DNA of 64,000 bases. Origin: Hepsetus odoe. Taxonomy: Eukaryota > Chordata > Actinopteri > Characiformes > Hepsetidae. The number at the start of each line of letters is the position of its first letter. The stretch's first letter is position 1. The translations under genes were made by a program, and so were the position numbers. The stretch is from assembly GCA_017165825.1 (NCBI GenBank), contig CM029384.1:7879602-7943601 (forward strand), read 5' to 3'. This document shows, piece after piece, positions 11,701 to 22,640 of this stretch. The notes under the pieces were generated by a model, which worked only from the letters and a program-made list of their open reading frames with translations, made no database searches and was not told the DNA's origin.

Positions 11701-14700
11701 GTCAAGAGGTTAGGTCCTTTGCTACATCTTTATTCCCACATTAAAAGAATGTTAAAACACAAAAATGTTCTCCTAGTTGAGCTGAGAATACAAGATGCGG
11801 TACGTGAGCCAACAAAGAGAATAAAACTATCACAAATTTAGCAAAATTGTGACCTGTTCAAAACTACACGTGGATTGTCAGCATTCTTAGTGGAATGATT
11901 GACTGGAAAAAAACATCATTTTATCAGTGCACCAGCTATACTTGACCAACCCAAACACTTCTGGTGTCCACATTTTGTTTCTCCAGTCTAGGACTAGTGA
12001 CTGGAGATCACTGCACACAAAACTCTCTCAACCCACTAAAACTGCAGGCAGACCTTCATTAAGGCGGAGCAGACTTGTGGATGTGGTTTAGGACACTGTA
12101 TGGACTTACTGTGAAAATGAACTAAATATAAAACTATGAACTAACTATAAAAATGAACTAAAATGAACATGTTGTTTAGCTTCAGAGGCAGGAGTGCTGA
12201 TCTACAAATCTTACAAATATGGAGGAATCAGAACCAATCAAAACCAATGATTGCTTTATGAATACCAGCCCTTGTGTTGTCTAAAACACTGTGCCAAGAC
12301 TAAATAATGAGGGTCCAAATGTGTTCTGAGCTTGTTAACAGAAGTTTATATAACCCAAAAGATTTGAACATCTATTGACTTCTACTTCGTTTGAGTCGTT
12401 GCTCCAGATTCAAACTGCAGAAAGAAAGTCTGAACGTAGATAGGCTGATCAAATACAGGGTTTAGTGGAAAATTATTAATGTCATTTTCTGCCAACCATT
12501 CATTTGCACTATAACAGTTCTTTCCTGGATTAGACAACACAGCACAAAAGACTCATTAAGGTCAGGAGTCAGGATATGTATGTGATTTTTATCTTTGTAG
12601 GACAGCTAGTATCATAATATAAAAGCAACACAGAAACAGCCTGGTCAGATATAAATCTTAAAGCACGCTCAGGAGGGTAATCATGCTTCATTTCACACTC
12701 TTACATCAGCATTTTCAAAGCATTTCCTGCACTAAAGGAAATGTGCATTCATAAATATCTTTTAGGGACCTCTAGGGTCTATTCATGTGAACAAGGTCAT
12801 CAACATTCTGCTTGGGGCCAGGCATATCAAGCTCAATTAGATTGCTCAAAGTAAACCAGACCCCAGCCTCTCCGCTCAACCTCCAACCAAACTGTCTTGA
12901 TTAAGCTTTACACACTCTTGCTATTCTCTCAAGCAGCTTCACAAACATACAGTCACACAGGAAGCTTTCCAAACTGGCTTAAAGTAATTCCTCATGTTGT
13001 GACCTGTTGGTAACCACTTGTGTGGAGGACATTTCAAAAGAGCTTTCACCATTGACATCTATCTTAGAAACGTTTCCAAATATTTAAGAAAAACCTTTAA
13101 GTAAATGCATTCTAAGAGATGTGTTCAAACTGCACAGTGTAAAGATGTTTTCACATCTCTTAATCTGCTGCAAAATGACGTACATTCACTTTTCTAAACT
13201 CGACAAAGCTACACTTGGCAGCCACATATTTAAACACAGCTGCTTTTTTGTGAACAGAACTGCACAGTGGTAACCAAGGTGGGATTTGGAACATGATAAA
13301 AACGGGTCCAAAACATAAAAAATAGAAATAAGAATAATTTAACTCAGTACAACAATATTAAAGACCAGATCTACTTAGACGGAGAACGGGCAGGACATCC
13401 AGGTGTAATCGGAGAAGTGGAAGTGTTATATTGAGCAGGTGCTGTTGGTTAGTGGTTATTTAACTGGGAGGAAGTGTTGATGAGGCTTGGCTGTTGGTGT
13501 GATTATAACATTGCATTCTGAACTCTGCCTTTGCTCTAAGTAGCATTTCAGCAAGTACATACTTGATATGTCATGCCTTCTACTCTTTGAATGAGTCACC
13601 ACGGAAACGTCTGCCAAATTAGATTAAGTGTTGTCAAACATGTTACATTGCAAAAAAAAGTCATGCATTCAGCAGGAATGTCATTGTTAACACAATTCTA
13701 GATGAAATGTAATGTTATGTTGTTCATGTAAAATTCATGTTTTTTAAAAATACTTGTGGGGCATTAAAATGGGGCATTTTTATCACTGAGGTTTTTTATG
13801 AACCACCACCCATTGGACTCCCCTCATTTGAGTTTTAGAAATCTGAACTGAACTGGAAGGTCTTATTGTGTTGATGTCAAATATATGATCTGTGTGGAAA
13901 TGAAATGAAACGCTTTACTTTATCTATAAAGCAAGATGGTCTGTAGGACCAACAACACTTCTTGTTATTGCTGAAGGGACATTGGGACATATTTACTGTG
14001 GCTCTTGAACATCTTCAGTGCTCAGATGGTGCTTTTGACTTCTGACCAAATATGTCATTCCTGATCTGATAAAAAAAAAATGTTTGTAGGGTAACATGAC
14101 TGAACCTGTATATTGTGGTTACCATTCAAATGACATGTTTTTTGGTGTCCGTGGGTGTGTTAGCAGTTCCCCTTCCTCTGTGTGGGGGTACATTTTAGTG
14201 TGTTTTGACCTGATCTGCTTTAAAAGAAACATTTTCATCATTTTTACATTTACAAAGAGCTCAGTGGGATTTGATATCTCCATTAAGGAGACATCTATAT
14301 ATAAGATATATACAGAACTGTGCAAAAGTTTTAGGCAGGTATGGAAAAAATGCTGTAAACAAAGAACGCTTTCAGAAATATAAATAATGATTGTTTATTT
14401 TTTATCAGTTTACAAAATGCAAAGTGAGCGAACAAAAGAAAAATCAAAATCAAATCAATATGTGGTGTTGCTGCCTTTTGCCTTCAAAGCAGCATCAGTT
14501 CTTCTGGCCCCACAGAGCCCTGATCTCAACATCATCCAGTGTGTCTGGATTACATGAAGAGACAGAAGGATGTGAGGAAGCCTACATCCACAGAAGATCT
14601 GTGGTTAGTTCTCCAAGATGTTTGGAACAACCTACCAGCCGAGTTCCTTCAAAAAGTGTGTGCAAGTGTACCTAAAAGAATTGATGCTGTTTTGAAGGCA

Positions 14701-15831
14701 AAGGGTGGTTGTTGATTGATGAAAATAAATGATGAACACTTCCAATTTTGAAAGCATTCTTTATTTACAGAACAGTGCATGTATTTAATGCAAATTTAAG
14801 TAAAAGTTTACATTCAGTGGCATCTGCAGATGTTTTGTAGATGCTTGTTTGGCATTTAATATAAATTCAGTTAAATATCTGTTAAACAGTAAGTTGAATA
14901 GATGCTGTGAAAGTGACTATTCCTGTCATTGTGAGAACACACAGCACAGCACACAGTGCAACACAACGAAATTGGATCTCTGCATTTAGCCCATGTACAC
15001 ACACCGTGCAGCAGTGGGCAGCTATGAAACCTGCCTGGGGAGCAGTGACAGGGACGGTACCTTGCTCAAGGGTACCTCAGGGCAACCTATTTGTAACGGG
15101 TTTGAATTCACAATCTTTCGATTCTGTGGCCAACTCCCTAACCACTAGGCCACCGCTGCCCACTGTTAATCCTAAATCTAACTTTACCATTAAGCCATAA
15201 AAACAAATCCTAAATCTGCTGCTTTGGAAAATCAAGTTAGTTTAACCTGATAGTTTTAAACAGTTGATGCAGGTAGACACCCATGACCTGGGCTCCTCTA
15301 TGATCATAATTCATTTCCGGATTGAACAGTGTTCAGAGCAAAACTAAAGTGTAGTCTGTGATGAGATGTCGAAGAACAGCTCAGTAGCACAGGTGTTTTG
15401 TTTCTATGTTTAATCATACATTAATTTACCAAACATCATTCTGCTATATTTGACATCTAACAATTAAGTGTTTAAAGCCAGATTTATTACTTTAAGAACT
15501 GTATGAGTGCTGTCTAATGTTATGCATATGCATGTGCAAATATCTGTTATATCTGTCTGTTCCCTCTAAGGCCATGGCGACTGCATGTGCGGGTACTGTC
15601 AGTGTCAACCTGACTGGAAAGGTGAAAGCTGTAATTGCACCACAAGGAGGGACAACTGCATATCCAGTGATGGATTGCAGTGCAGTGGGCGTGGTCAGTG
15701 TACCTGTGGGGTGTGTGAGTGCACTCAGCCCGGAGCATATGGCAGCACATGCGAGAAATGTCCTACCTGCCCGGACTCCTGCACAATCAAAAAGTGAGAG
15801 AGTGAAAATGTGTCTGAAAGTGTGTCTAGCG

Positions 15832-15923
<92 letters not shown>

Positions 15924-17251
15924 ATGTATTTTCCTTCAAGTGTGCTGTTTGACAAACATATGTGTGTGTGTGTGTGTGTGTGTAGGGAATGTGTGGAGTG
16001 TAAGCACTACAAGAGAGGACCAATGTTTGAGAAAAAAAGTTGTAACACAATCTGCAGAGATGACATCACGCCGGTGGATGAGCTGGGTAAAGCATGCTTT
16101 CATGCTCATTAACATGTCTTAAGGTGCTGTTTGTGCTTTTTAAGTTAGGGATGGGCCGTATGAAAAGGTTTTATTATTGTTGTGCCTACATTCGTTCTTA
16201 TGTATTAACTTTTTTAAATCAGCACAGGATGGGGGGCAAACATGCTTAAAAACAAGTGCAGTGATGGTGGTGGTCTAAGGGTAGAATACTCACCTATGGC
16301 CCAAGAGGCTGCAGGTTTAAATCACCACCGTTGGGTCCCTGAGCAAAACCCTTAACCCAGAGTTGCTCCAGGGGGGCTGTCCCGGTAATTAGGACATGGA
16401 AGTCGCTCTGGATTAGAATGACTGCTAAATGCCATAAATGAAAATGACTTCTCTTTCAAATTCCAGTTTGATATAGAAAAAATAGCATAGGTCAGCTACA
16501 GTATTTCTTCCATTTATTTTGCTAAGCTGTGTTCTACAGACAAATGAGCAGAGCTTAGTTAACCCTGTAGAGCTGAAACATGCAACACTTGGTAATTTTT
16601 TGACACCACTTTTGGTCTACAGACATTTGGATCTTAAGGTGCAAAAATAAGCATAGTGCTTTGTGCCTCAGCTGTTAAAGGAAGCTAAATCTTCAGATTG
16701 GCAGGATATGATCTCATTGCTTCAGTATGAGTTTTTTTTGTTTTTCACCCCTGCGAACAGGATTAGCAGTAATGGGTGGGGTATTGAGTGAGTAACCTGA
16801 ACCTGAACCTGAGTGAACCTGAAATGTATTTATTTTTTCATCCAGCAAGCCACTCTTGCTATTTTTTGCTTATTTAGCATATTGCAAAGCTTACCACATT
16901 TTAAAACACTTATTAAGAAACTCCAACTTCTTGCATGTTATTTTGGAGTTGCATAATTGGTCTGTTCCTTCTCTCACCAGTCTTCCGTGAGAAGAGTGCA
17001 GTGAACTGCACCTACAAAGATGAGAACGACTGTGTTCATCACTTCCAGTACTATGAAGACATCAGTGGAAAATCCATCCTTTACCTAGTTAAAGAACCGG
17101 GTAAGAAAGACAGAGAGAGAGAAAGAGAAAGGGGAGGAGGGGGCATGTTGTTCCTCAGATTTTGGGTGTGTTTGAGGCAGATAGGCACACGCTGAAAGAC
17201 AGTGATGGCTGGAAAGTACTGAAGCTAATGCCAGCACTTCCTTTTTGCAAA

Positions 17252-17287
<36 letters not shown>

Positions 17288-19574
17288 CAACAGTTAACTG
17301 TGATGTTGCTTTTAAAATGATAGAATGTGCTATTCACTTCCCATTATCTATTGGCTTCATACAGAAACAAAGCTTAAAAACAGAATTCATAGTTTATAGA
17401 AACTGTGATGTCACAACCATGAATTGACTTCGAGAAATATGCAAAATGAAACAGCGTCAATTAATGCAGTTCCTCACTCATTGTCTTTTGGGGACACTAT
17501 TGTAAGGAGCCATGGTTCAGTCTGACAGCATAACTTCAAGTGAACTGAGTATCAATTTAATAATATTTCCATTAACTTTTATTGTCTTGACAAAATGCTA
17601 AAACTCTTGACATGTTCACAAAGGCTCATATGAAAAAGTGCAGAGAAATCTAGTGGGTAGACTAAACACGGGCCAACTTTGCATGCCTATTAACTACTGA
17701 TGAGAAGCATAGCAAAAACACAACTGTAGACAAAAGCTGTTTCTCAAAGACTTTAACATGCTCACATCATGAGGAGCCCCCCATACAAAAGTCAGACCCA
17801 ATCAGATCTCTGAACAAGTTCTTAACAGTTAACAGTTTTTACTGTGCCTGCCTTGTGCTTTTCTGACTTCTAACCAAGTTACCAAAAAAGATAAAATACA
17901 ATCTACACAGGCAATGGAATAAGTAATGGACATTTTAACATGGAATAGGAAAAGGCCTTCCCCTTGCCACGTTACGGTTAGGCATTATTAAAGTTACCCT
18001 AAAAAAAGAGACAGAGACAGAGACAGAGACAGAGAGAGTCAAGGCAGGACACATAAAATCAAAATCAAATTTAATGTCAAACTCAAAATTATGTGGAGCA
18101 TTACATTCCTAATGTACCAATAATGCTTCTCAAACTCTTCTTAGAGTGCCCCAAGGGTCCCGATATCGCCGTAGTGATGGCCTATGTGGTCGGCTCCATT
18201 CTGCTGCTGGGTTTGGCTGGTCTGCTGATTTGGAAGCTGCTGGTGACCATTCATGACCGCCGAGAATTCGCCAAGTTTGAGGAAGAGCGAGCCAAGGCCA
18301 AGTGGGAAGCGGTGAGTCAATAACTCACAAACATCTACGTCAGGCCTGGGCTTCATTTTGCACTGCAGGGGCTCAGTGGGGGAAAAAAGGCAATATAAAT
18401 ATGAATTAAAGAAACATGAATTAAATACACTGTAAACTTGATTTACACTTTTATCAAGAGTGACAGTGTAATCTTGTTCCAGTGGAAACCAGAGAAAATG
18501 AGCCTCAATCTACAACATAAAATGCTGCAACATTTCTCACAATGCAGTCTTATTGCTCTGAACCTGGGAGCTGTAATTCTATATAAAAGAGTGCGTCATA
18601 AATCCTGCCTTTCATGCCAGTATGTTTTTTTTTTTGTTTGTTTGTTTTAAAGATACATTATAGAATAAAACACATTTGTGCAGAAATGTTTTCAGTGCTT
18701 TGGCAGAATTTTGCCATACAGTTTTCTTATTAATCTTGAGTCAGTGCAGAAGCCCTACTCCCAGGCCCAGTCTAAGCCTCACTTAAACAGGACTTAAACA
18801 ATGGTGTCACAAACTACAATTACTATACACAGAAAACATGTCAAGCCTGAAGGCACATGGGCAGGGGCTCTGACCCTCCAGGACAAATATAGAGGATGGT
18901 ATATTCTACAGTATGGTATGTTGTATGGATCATCCTCAGTTATATCCCAAATAGATGAGTTCATCTTTGTGACAAGGCAGCATTCCTCACGTTATGTAAG
19001 ACTTGAAGCCATTCCCTTTAAAGAGTTTCCTTTAAGGCTTTTTTACAGGTGTGGCAGCAGTAAAAAAGTAATTAATAAGGTGATCAGTTTTGAGAAAGGT
19101 GAATAATATTGATTTGATAATTGTATATATTGTATATATATTGTATATTGTTTATATATTGTGTATATATTGCGTATATTATATCAATTATATATATATA
19201 TTCATTTATTTTATTTTATTTAGATTTTTTTTTTTTTACAAAGTTTTGAAATATTTCACATCAAATTGCCCTTTTAGCATTTGTATCTAGTGGCATCTAG
19301 TGGAGAAAGAAATGCAGTTATCAGAGCATACTATGTATTTAGTGTTCTCTTCTTCTTTCCTCCCAATATAATCCTCGTATCTCCTCTGGACATGTCCAAA
19401 CCAACGTCTTACCTGAGCTGTCCCTCTAATATACTCATTTCTAATACTGTCCATCCTCGTCACCCTACATAATAATGTCAATAAACATGTTTTTTTCTCT
19501 TTCAGGCAAATAACCCCTTATATCGAGGGGCTACATCCACCTTTACAAATGTGACCTACCGTAGCAACTCATAA
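5795..19574 (+). CDS. itgb3: Integrin beta-3, 3' portion (eight exons, C-terminal 443 residues)
   Basis: Exons 5795-5884, 8936-9070, 10261-10687, 15571-15793, 15986-16086, 16981-17100, 18145-18311 and 19506-19574 join in frame with GT-AG borders. In order they encode the end of the beta-I-like domain (NYTKLIPGATVG), the hybrid domain, cysteine-rich I-EGF modules (CGQCSCHSSDFGK; CEKCPTCPDSC), the beta-tail domain, a transmembrane helix (GSILLLGLAGLLIWKLL) and a cytoplasmic tail. The tail carries HDRREFAKFEEERAKAKW, NPLY and NVTY, the talin- and kindlin-binding NPxY/NxxY motifs. The ending ANNPLYRGATSTFTNVTY separates beta-3 from beta-1, -5 and -6. In the family, beta-3 pairs with alpha-IIb or alpha-V as a plasma-membrane receptor for fibrinogen and vitronectin. 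The N-terminal PSI region and most of the I-like domain lie upstream of the window. Whether this is the a or b teleost copy cannot be told. Confidence 0.95.
7235..7346 (+). repeat. Diverged SINE fragment (family A-like)
   Basis: GGTGGTTAATGGTTAAGGGC, a box B-like GGGTAGAAATCCC and TTACCCTGAGGGACCTTTGA align loosely with the family A head and body. The tail is missing and is replaced by LINE sequence. Confidence 0.5.
7350..8170 (-). mobile_element. 5'-truncated RTE-like LINE fragment (reverse-transcriptase C-terminal region)
   Basis: The minus strand encodes, with frame breaks, strings typical of fish non-LTR retrotransposon C-termini: MLYGLETVVLMKRQ-like and NKYIRGTDQGG-like segments, then RMELLGRRKRGSPNRRF and VVREDMQAVG at 7401-7625. 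The 5' part is missing and several stops are present, so it is dead. Assignment to the RTE group is from memory of the motif set and is less certain than the LINE call. Confidence 0.7.
9697..10008 (+). repeat. Old tRNA-type SINE with RTE-like tail (family D)
   Basis: A tRNA-like head (GTAGCACTGTCGGC followed by box B-like TTGGTTTGATTCCC) leads to the fish SINE body (GTTAACCTGGAGATCCTAAA) and a tail with GATGAACTGGCAACCTGTCG and GCTGGGATAGGCT. The copy is strongly diverged. A further body fragment of this type appears at about 32655-32730. Confidence 0.6.
10879..11080 (+). repeat. SINE family B (family A head, RTE-type tail) with target-site duplication
   Basis: It starts with the same head as family A (GGCAGCGGTGGCCTAGTGG), deleted before box B, then CCTGAGGTACCCTTGAGCAA. 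It then switches to a tail (GGCTGGCGACCTGTCCAGGG, GACAAGCGGCAGAAAATGGA) ending in GATG repeats, as in RTE LINEs. The 12-bp direct repeat TGGAAATGGTTG flanks it at 10867-10878 and 11081-11092. Confidence 0.85.
14313..14780 (+). mobile_element. Internally deleted Tc1-like element (family 2)
   Basis: The left end has ACTGTGCAAAAGTTTTAGGC after TA, the typical terminus of a common fish Tc1-like/MITE family. The interior at 14511-14720 encodes, with a frameshift, the transposase C-terminus (PDLNII, then EDLWLVLQDVWNNLPAEF). The N-terminal and central catalytic regions are absent. The right terminus is poorly preserved (AACAGTGCATG near 14770). Confidence 0.65.
14907..15160 (-). repeat. SINE family A, minus orientation, near full length
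   Basis: On the + strand it reads tail first: GTGAAAGTGACTATTCCTGT, then CGAAATTGGATCTCTGCATT, the body GGTACCTTGCTCAAGGGTAC, box B complement GGGTTTGAATTC, and the head complement ending CCACCGCTGCC. Confidence 0.85.
15794..15985 (+). repeat. itgb3: 192-bp itgb3 intron dominated by (TA)n and (TG)n
   Basis: A run of about 67 nt of alternating TA (15834-15900) is followed by a TG run. After a short unique stretch a second TG run (15961-15983) ends directly at the acceptor AG (15984-15985). The usual pyrimidine tract is replaced by TG repeat. Confidence 0.95.
16263..16440 (+). repeat. tRNA-derived SINE with L2-type tail (family C)
   Basis: Head GGTGGTCTAAGGGTAGAATA and box B-like GCAGGTTTAAATCACC, then CCCTTAACCCAGAGTTGCTC, and a tail reading CGCTCTGGATTAGAATGACT followed by GCTAAATGCCATAAATG. 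This is the L2-derived 3' end shared by many fish SINEs. Three further copies at 22.9, 26.8 and 32.7 kb have the same orientation. Confidence 0.8.
17253..17284. repeat. (CA)n microsatellite
   Basis: A pure CA run of about 32 nt in an itgb3 intron. Confidence 0.95.
19325..19485 (-). mobile_element. RTE-like LINE fragment in last itgb3 intron
   Basis: The minus-strand reading frame contains CRVTRMDSIRNEYIRGTAQV followed by RRWFGHVQRR, the same C-terminal LINE region seen at 7.4-7.7 kb. It ends about 20 bp before the acceptor of the final itgb3 exon, so its remains may form part of the splice-acceptor region. Confidence 0.7.
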
Positions 19575-20830
19575 GGACATTTTCCAGAAAAAAAGTCACT
19601 CAGTTCAAGGGATGCTCCTCCAGTCACATCCACTCAAACTCATTATGACTCACCACCACACTCAGAGGAACTGATCAGAGGTGGGGTCAAAGCTGTGGCT
19701 TAGTCATAATACCATCACCAACTTCATATGCGGATATAAATGTTTTAAACTGATGTGTTGAAACTTTCTGAGCGAAGCAACCAGTCGTAAATGCAATTTC
19801 AGGTCTTGTGTTAATTGGAATCTGAACAAAACTGGACACAACTGAAGCGCTGATTTCTTCCTGGCACACAACCAATCCACCAGCAACCACTATAAGGCGT
19901 GTAAGCCTTTCTAACGATGGTGAAGCCGTCGCTTAGATCCTGAACTAATGAATGTTGAGACATTAATGCACATGTGCACTATGTACAGTAATAACAACTG
20001 AAAAGTTCATCTTTGGAAAAGTAAAATGTTTGATGCACTTTAGTTTTAGGGACCTGCTTTGGTACAGTGCTCATGTAAACGTCGTGCTTCATTCTTGGTT
20101 CAGGATACTTCCAGTTGTCATAGATACAACATCATGCAGCCCCTCCTAGAGTTTCAACATGTTCCTATGGAACTTTTGTTGCCATGGCAGCACTGGTTAA
20201 GATTCTGTTGGACCCCGTAGGAAGCCAGGATGCCTGGTGCTGGCGATGCAGTAAATGATGCAGGAAATGTGCAAACGCCTGCCAGAGATCCATCCCTTCC
20301 TTTTATTCTCTCTGTTGACTTCATTTTGGGTGGAACTTTAAATGCCTTTTCCCTTAGCCAGTTGTTTTCTGTTTTTGCTTTGTTTTTTGAGGCTTTTTTT
20401 TTCTTTTATAAAGGTCCAGTTTCACATTGTTTGAGACCTGTTGCATTCATTGCTTTCCACTAAATCCATTTTTTTCATAAATTGTGATTTTACAATCTTC
20501 CTCATGCGGGCAAATCATATATTTCTCCTGTCCATTTTCAGAGATCATACAATCTCATAAAATGATGTTAGAAAAGTCCTAATAATCAACTGATAATTCA
20601 CTTTGATTTTTGCTGGACAGAATAAACAAAAGATAAAGAATTTGAAGGGTTCACATGAAATGAAACGAAACATGCTTTTTTATACAAACCTAAGGGTTTC
20701 AACACTGTAAATGTTTCTAAATGCTTAATTCAGTTCCCAGTCCACATGGTAATTAATTAATTGCCCAAGAAACTTTTTCATTTCATTGTTTTCATGATGT
20801 GACAATAAAAACCTTTTAATTCCAGACTCT
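19575..20830 (+). other. itgb3: itgb3 3' UTR (inferred)
   Basis: Sequence after the stop codon shows no further coding potential. The first plausible poly(A) signal is AATAAA at 20804-20809. The transcript end is inferred and could be further downstream. Confidence 0.5.
20804..20809 (+). terminator. itgb3: Candidate poly(A) signal of itgb3
   Basis: Canonical AATAAA about 1.23 kb after the itgb3 stop codon, followed by T-rich sequence. Confidence 0.45.
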
Positions 20831-21099
20831 TAAAATGGATTAATACATATTTGGCTTATCATCCCCCGCACAACATTCTGCAAAGGAAAAATCGTTTGGT
20901 GAATGTTTTTTTTCCTAAATTTATAAAATTAAAATAAATGACTGAAATAGCCAAACGACATGAACATTTTGACTCATTGTTATGAAACTGACAGTTGAGA
21001 CCTGATGCATCCTGCTTCTATCAATGGTTCTTTAGATGCTTCTACAGTGTGATTTAGTGTCCATCAGTGATGAACTGAAATCACTGGAAATCATGAGGA

Positions 21100-21600
21100 A
21101 AGGCACAAGCCTGTCTATATGAGGTCTCACAGGTGATGCTGTATGCCAGAGCTTTAGACCGAGTCTAAAGACCGAGACTGGACTGTGTCAAGACACAGAA
21201 CTGAGGAAGGATAAAAGAACATTTCTGCAGCATAGAAACGAAATAAAATTAATTTATATAATGAATGAGATCCAGAGTCCCTTTGTTGGAGCATGAGAAG
21301 TAAATCCTCTGGTCAAATGAAACAAAGGCTGAACTTTGTCTCCAGGTCCACTGTGTGAGGACACCAGGCACAGTGCAGTCAAATACTGTGAGCATCATGC
21401 TGTGAGGATGTTTTTCTGCAACAGGGACTGGAAACTAGGCAGAATAGAGGCAAAGAAGAATATAGTGTAACCCTGAGTGAAAATCTTAGCTACTCAGGTG
21501 TCTCAAACTTAGACAAGGTAATACGTTTTAACAAGACAACGACCAGAACTAGGGCACCGACAAACTACAGGGTAGACTATCCAACAGAGCACCAGAGGTC
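21100..21600 (+). mobile_element. Degenerate Tc1-like transposon (salmonid-type family 3)
   Basis: The N-terminal region at 21170-21230 (ACTGTGTCAAGACACAGAAC, GGAAGGATAAAAGAACATTT) and catalytic-core DNA (GGTCAAATGAAACAAAGGCT near 21312; CATCATGCTGTGAGGATG near 21393; CAAGACAACGACC near 21532) follow the order of a Tc1 transposase gene. Frames are broken throughout. Terminal repeats were not found. Confidence 0.65.
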
Positions 21601-21610
21601 CAGTTTTGTT

Positions 21611-21669
21611 GTGGTTCACTTTGTGTTGTGCTGTGACCTTGCAATAACAAGAATAGTCACTTTCACTTA
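21611..21669 (+). repeat. SINE family A 3'-end fragment
   Basis: GTTGTGCTGTGACCTTGCAA and AATAGTCACTTTCACTT match only the tail of the family A SINE in + orientation. Confidence 0.6.
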
Positions 21670-21830
21670 AGAATAAGAAAGGTGTGCTGATCTTACAGCA
21701 TCATTTTCAAGAAGATTGGAACTTTCATTCTTAAGATGCTTTAACTCAGCACTAAGTGGAGGCTCTAAATACCTTTGTAAAAATGCTTATTTTAAGGTGA
21801 TAAAAACAAAATGTAAAAAACATTAACATT

Positions 21831-22208
21831 TTAGCTCTGCATGCCTACATTTTAGCTCCGCCCATTCAAGCCACACCCATTTAGCTCTGCTCATTCAGTT
21901 TACAACTGTTTGGCACCGCCCATTCAACCTACCAGATTCAGCTCCGCCCATTTAATCTACAACACCTTTTCTCCGCCCATTCCACCTACAACCGCGTAGC
22001 TCCGCCCATTCCACCAACAACAGCGTAATCACGCCCATTCAATCAATAACAGTGTAGCCCCACCCATTCCCACAACAACAACAACAGTGTAGCCCCACCC
22101 ATTCCACCTACAACCGCGTAGCTCCTCCCATTTCGCCCACAACCGCGTAGCTCCGCCCATTCCACCAACAACAGTGTAGCCCCACCCATTCCACCTACAA
22201 CATCTTTT
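21831..22208. repeat. 29-bp minisatellite with GC-box-like cores upstream of mettl2
   Basis: About 13 tandem units of roughly 29 bp with consensus near TAGCTCCGCCCATTCCACC plus TACAACCGCG. Most units carry CTCCGCCC (GGGCGGAG on the other strand) or the variant CCCCACCC, both resembling Sp1/KLF sites. The array ends about 260 bp before the mettl2 start codon. One unit is longer because of an ACA repeat near 22075. Confidence 0.9.
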
Positions 22209-22379
22209 CGCCGTCCGTTCACGCAGTGCGCTGGTGTGGACTGTTTAGGTTTATATACAATAGATTCAATGAATTTATCTTAAAACTATCAAACAAGTAA
22301 ATGACTTGAGCAGCACATTCGTAACAAATTAACGAGACTAAGCATCTGCACACCGGGGTTCTGATAAACGCCAGATGTT

Positions 22380-22640
22380 GGCGGGTTCGGACTCCAGGTC
22401 AGTGGGGGCGCTGTTTCCCGGCAGCCGATCGGCGGGTAAAGGCCGGAGAAGGAGCGGAGGCAGCATGGCGGCGCCCGCTGCAGTGGATGGGCTGCAGGGT
22501 GAAAGTGCGATCAGGGCGCCGGACGGACCGAACCGAAGCTGCTCGGACGATCAGAAACGACCACAGTTCGGGACCCGCTTCCTTACAGACCCCCGGCAGG
22601 TCTTTCAGCACAACGCGTGGTAAAGACGCTTATTTTTGCT
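22380..22640 (+). promoter_or_regulatory. mettl2: CpG-rich promoter/first-exon region of mettl2
   Basis: CpG-dense sequence spans the start codon and first exon, directly downstream of the GC-box-like repeat array. No TATA box is evident, as expected for a housekeeping tRNA-modification gene. The exact transcription start is not visible. Confidence 0.55.

Larger units (their letters stand above)
10688..15570 (+). other. itgb3: itgb3 intron
   Basis: A 4.9 kb intron containing two SINE copies, a deleted Tc1-like element and a short TG microsatellite near 11.6 kb. The stretch from 11.1 to 14.3 kb shows no gene or repeat that I can name. Confidence 0.85.

Noticed and set aside
15725..16050. Tyr/Ile- and His/Thr-repeat ORFs
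   Set aside because: Translation of the TA and TG microsatellites in a short itgb3 intron.
21831..22208. CRISPR-like regular repeats
   Set aside because: The units are contiguous tandem repeats without unique spacers, in a vertebrate genome, so this is a minisatellite.
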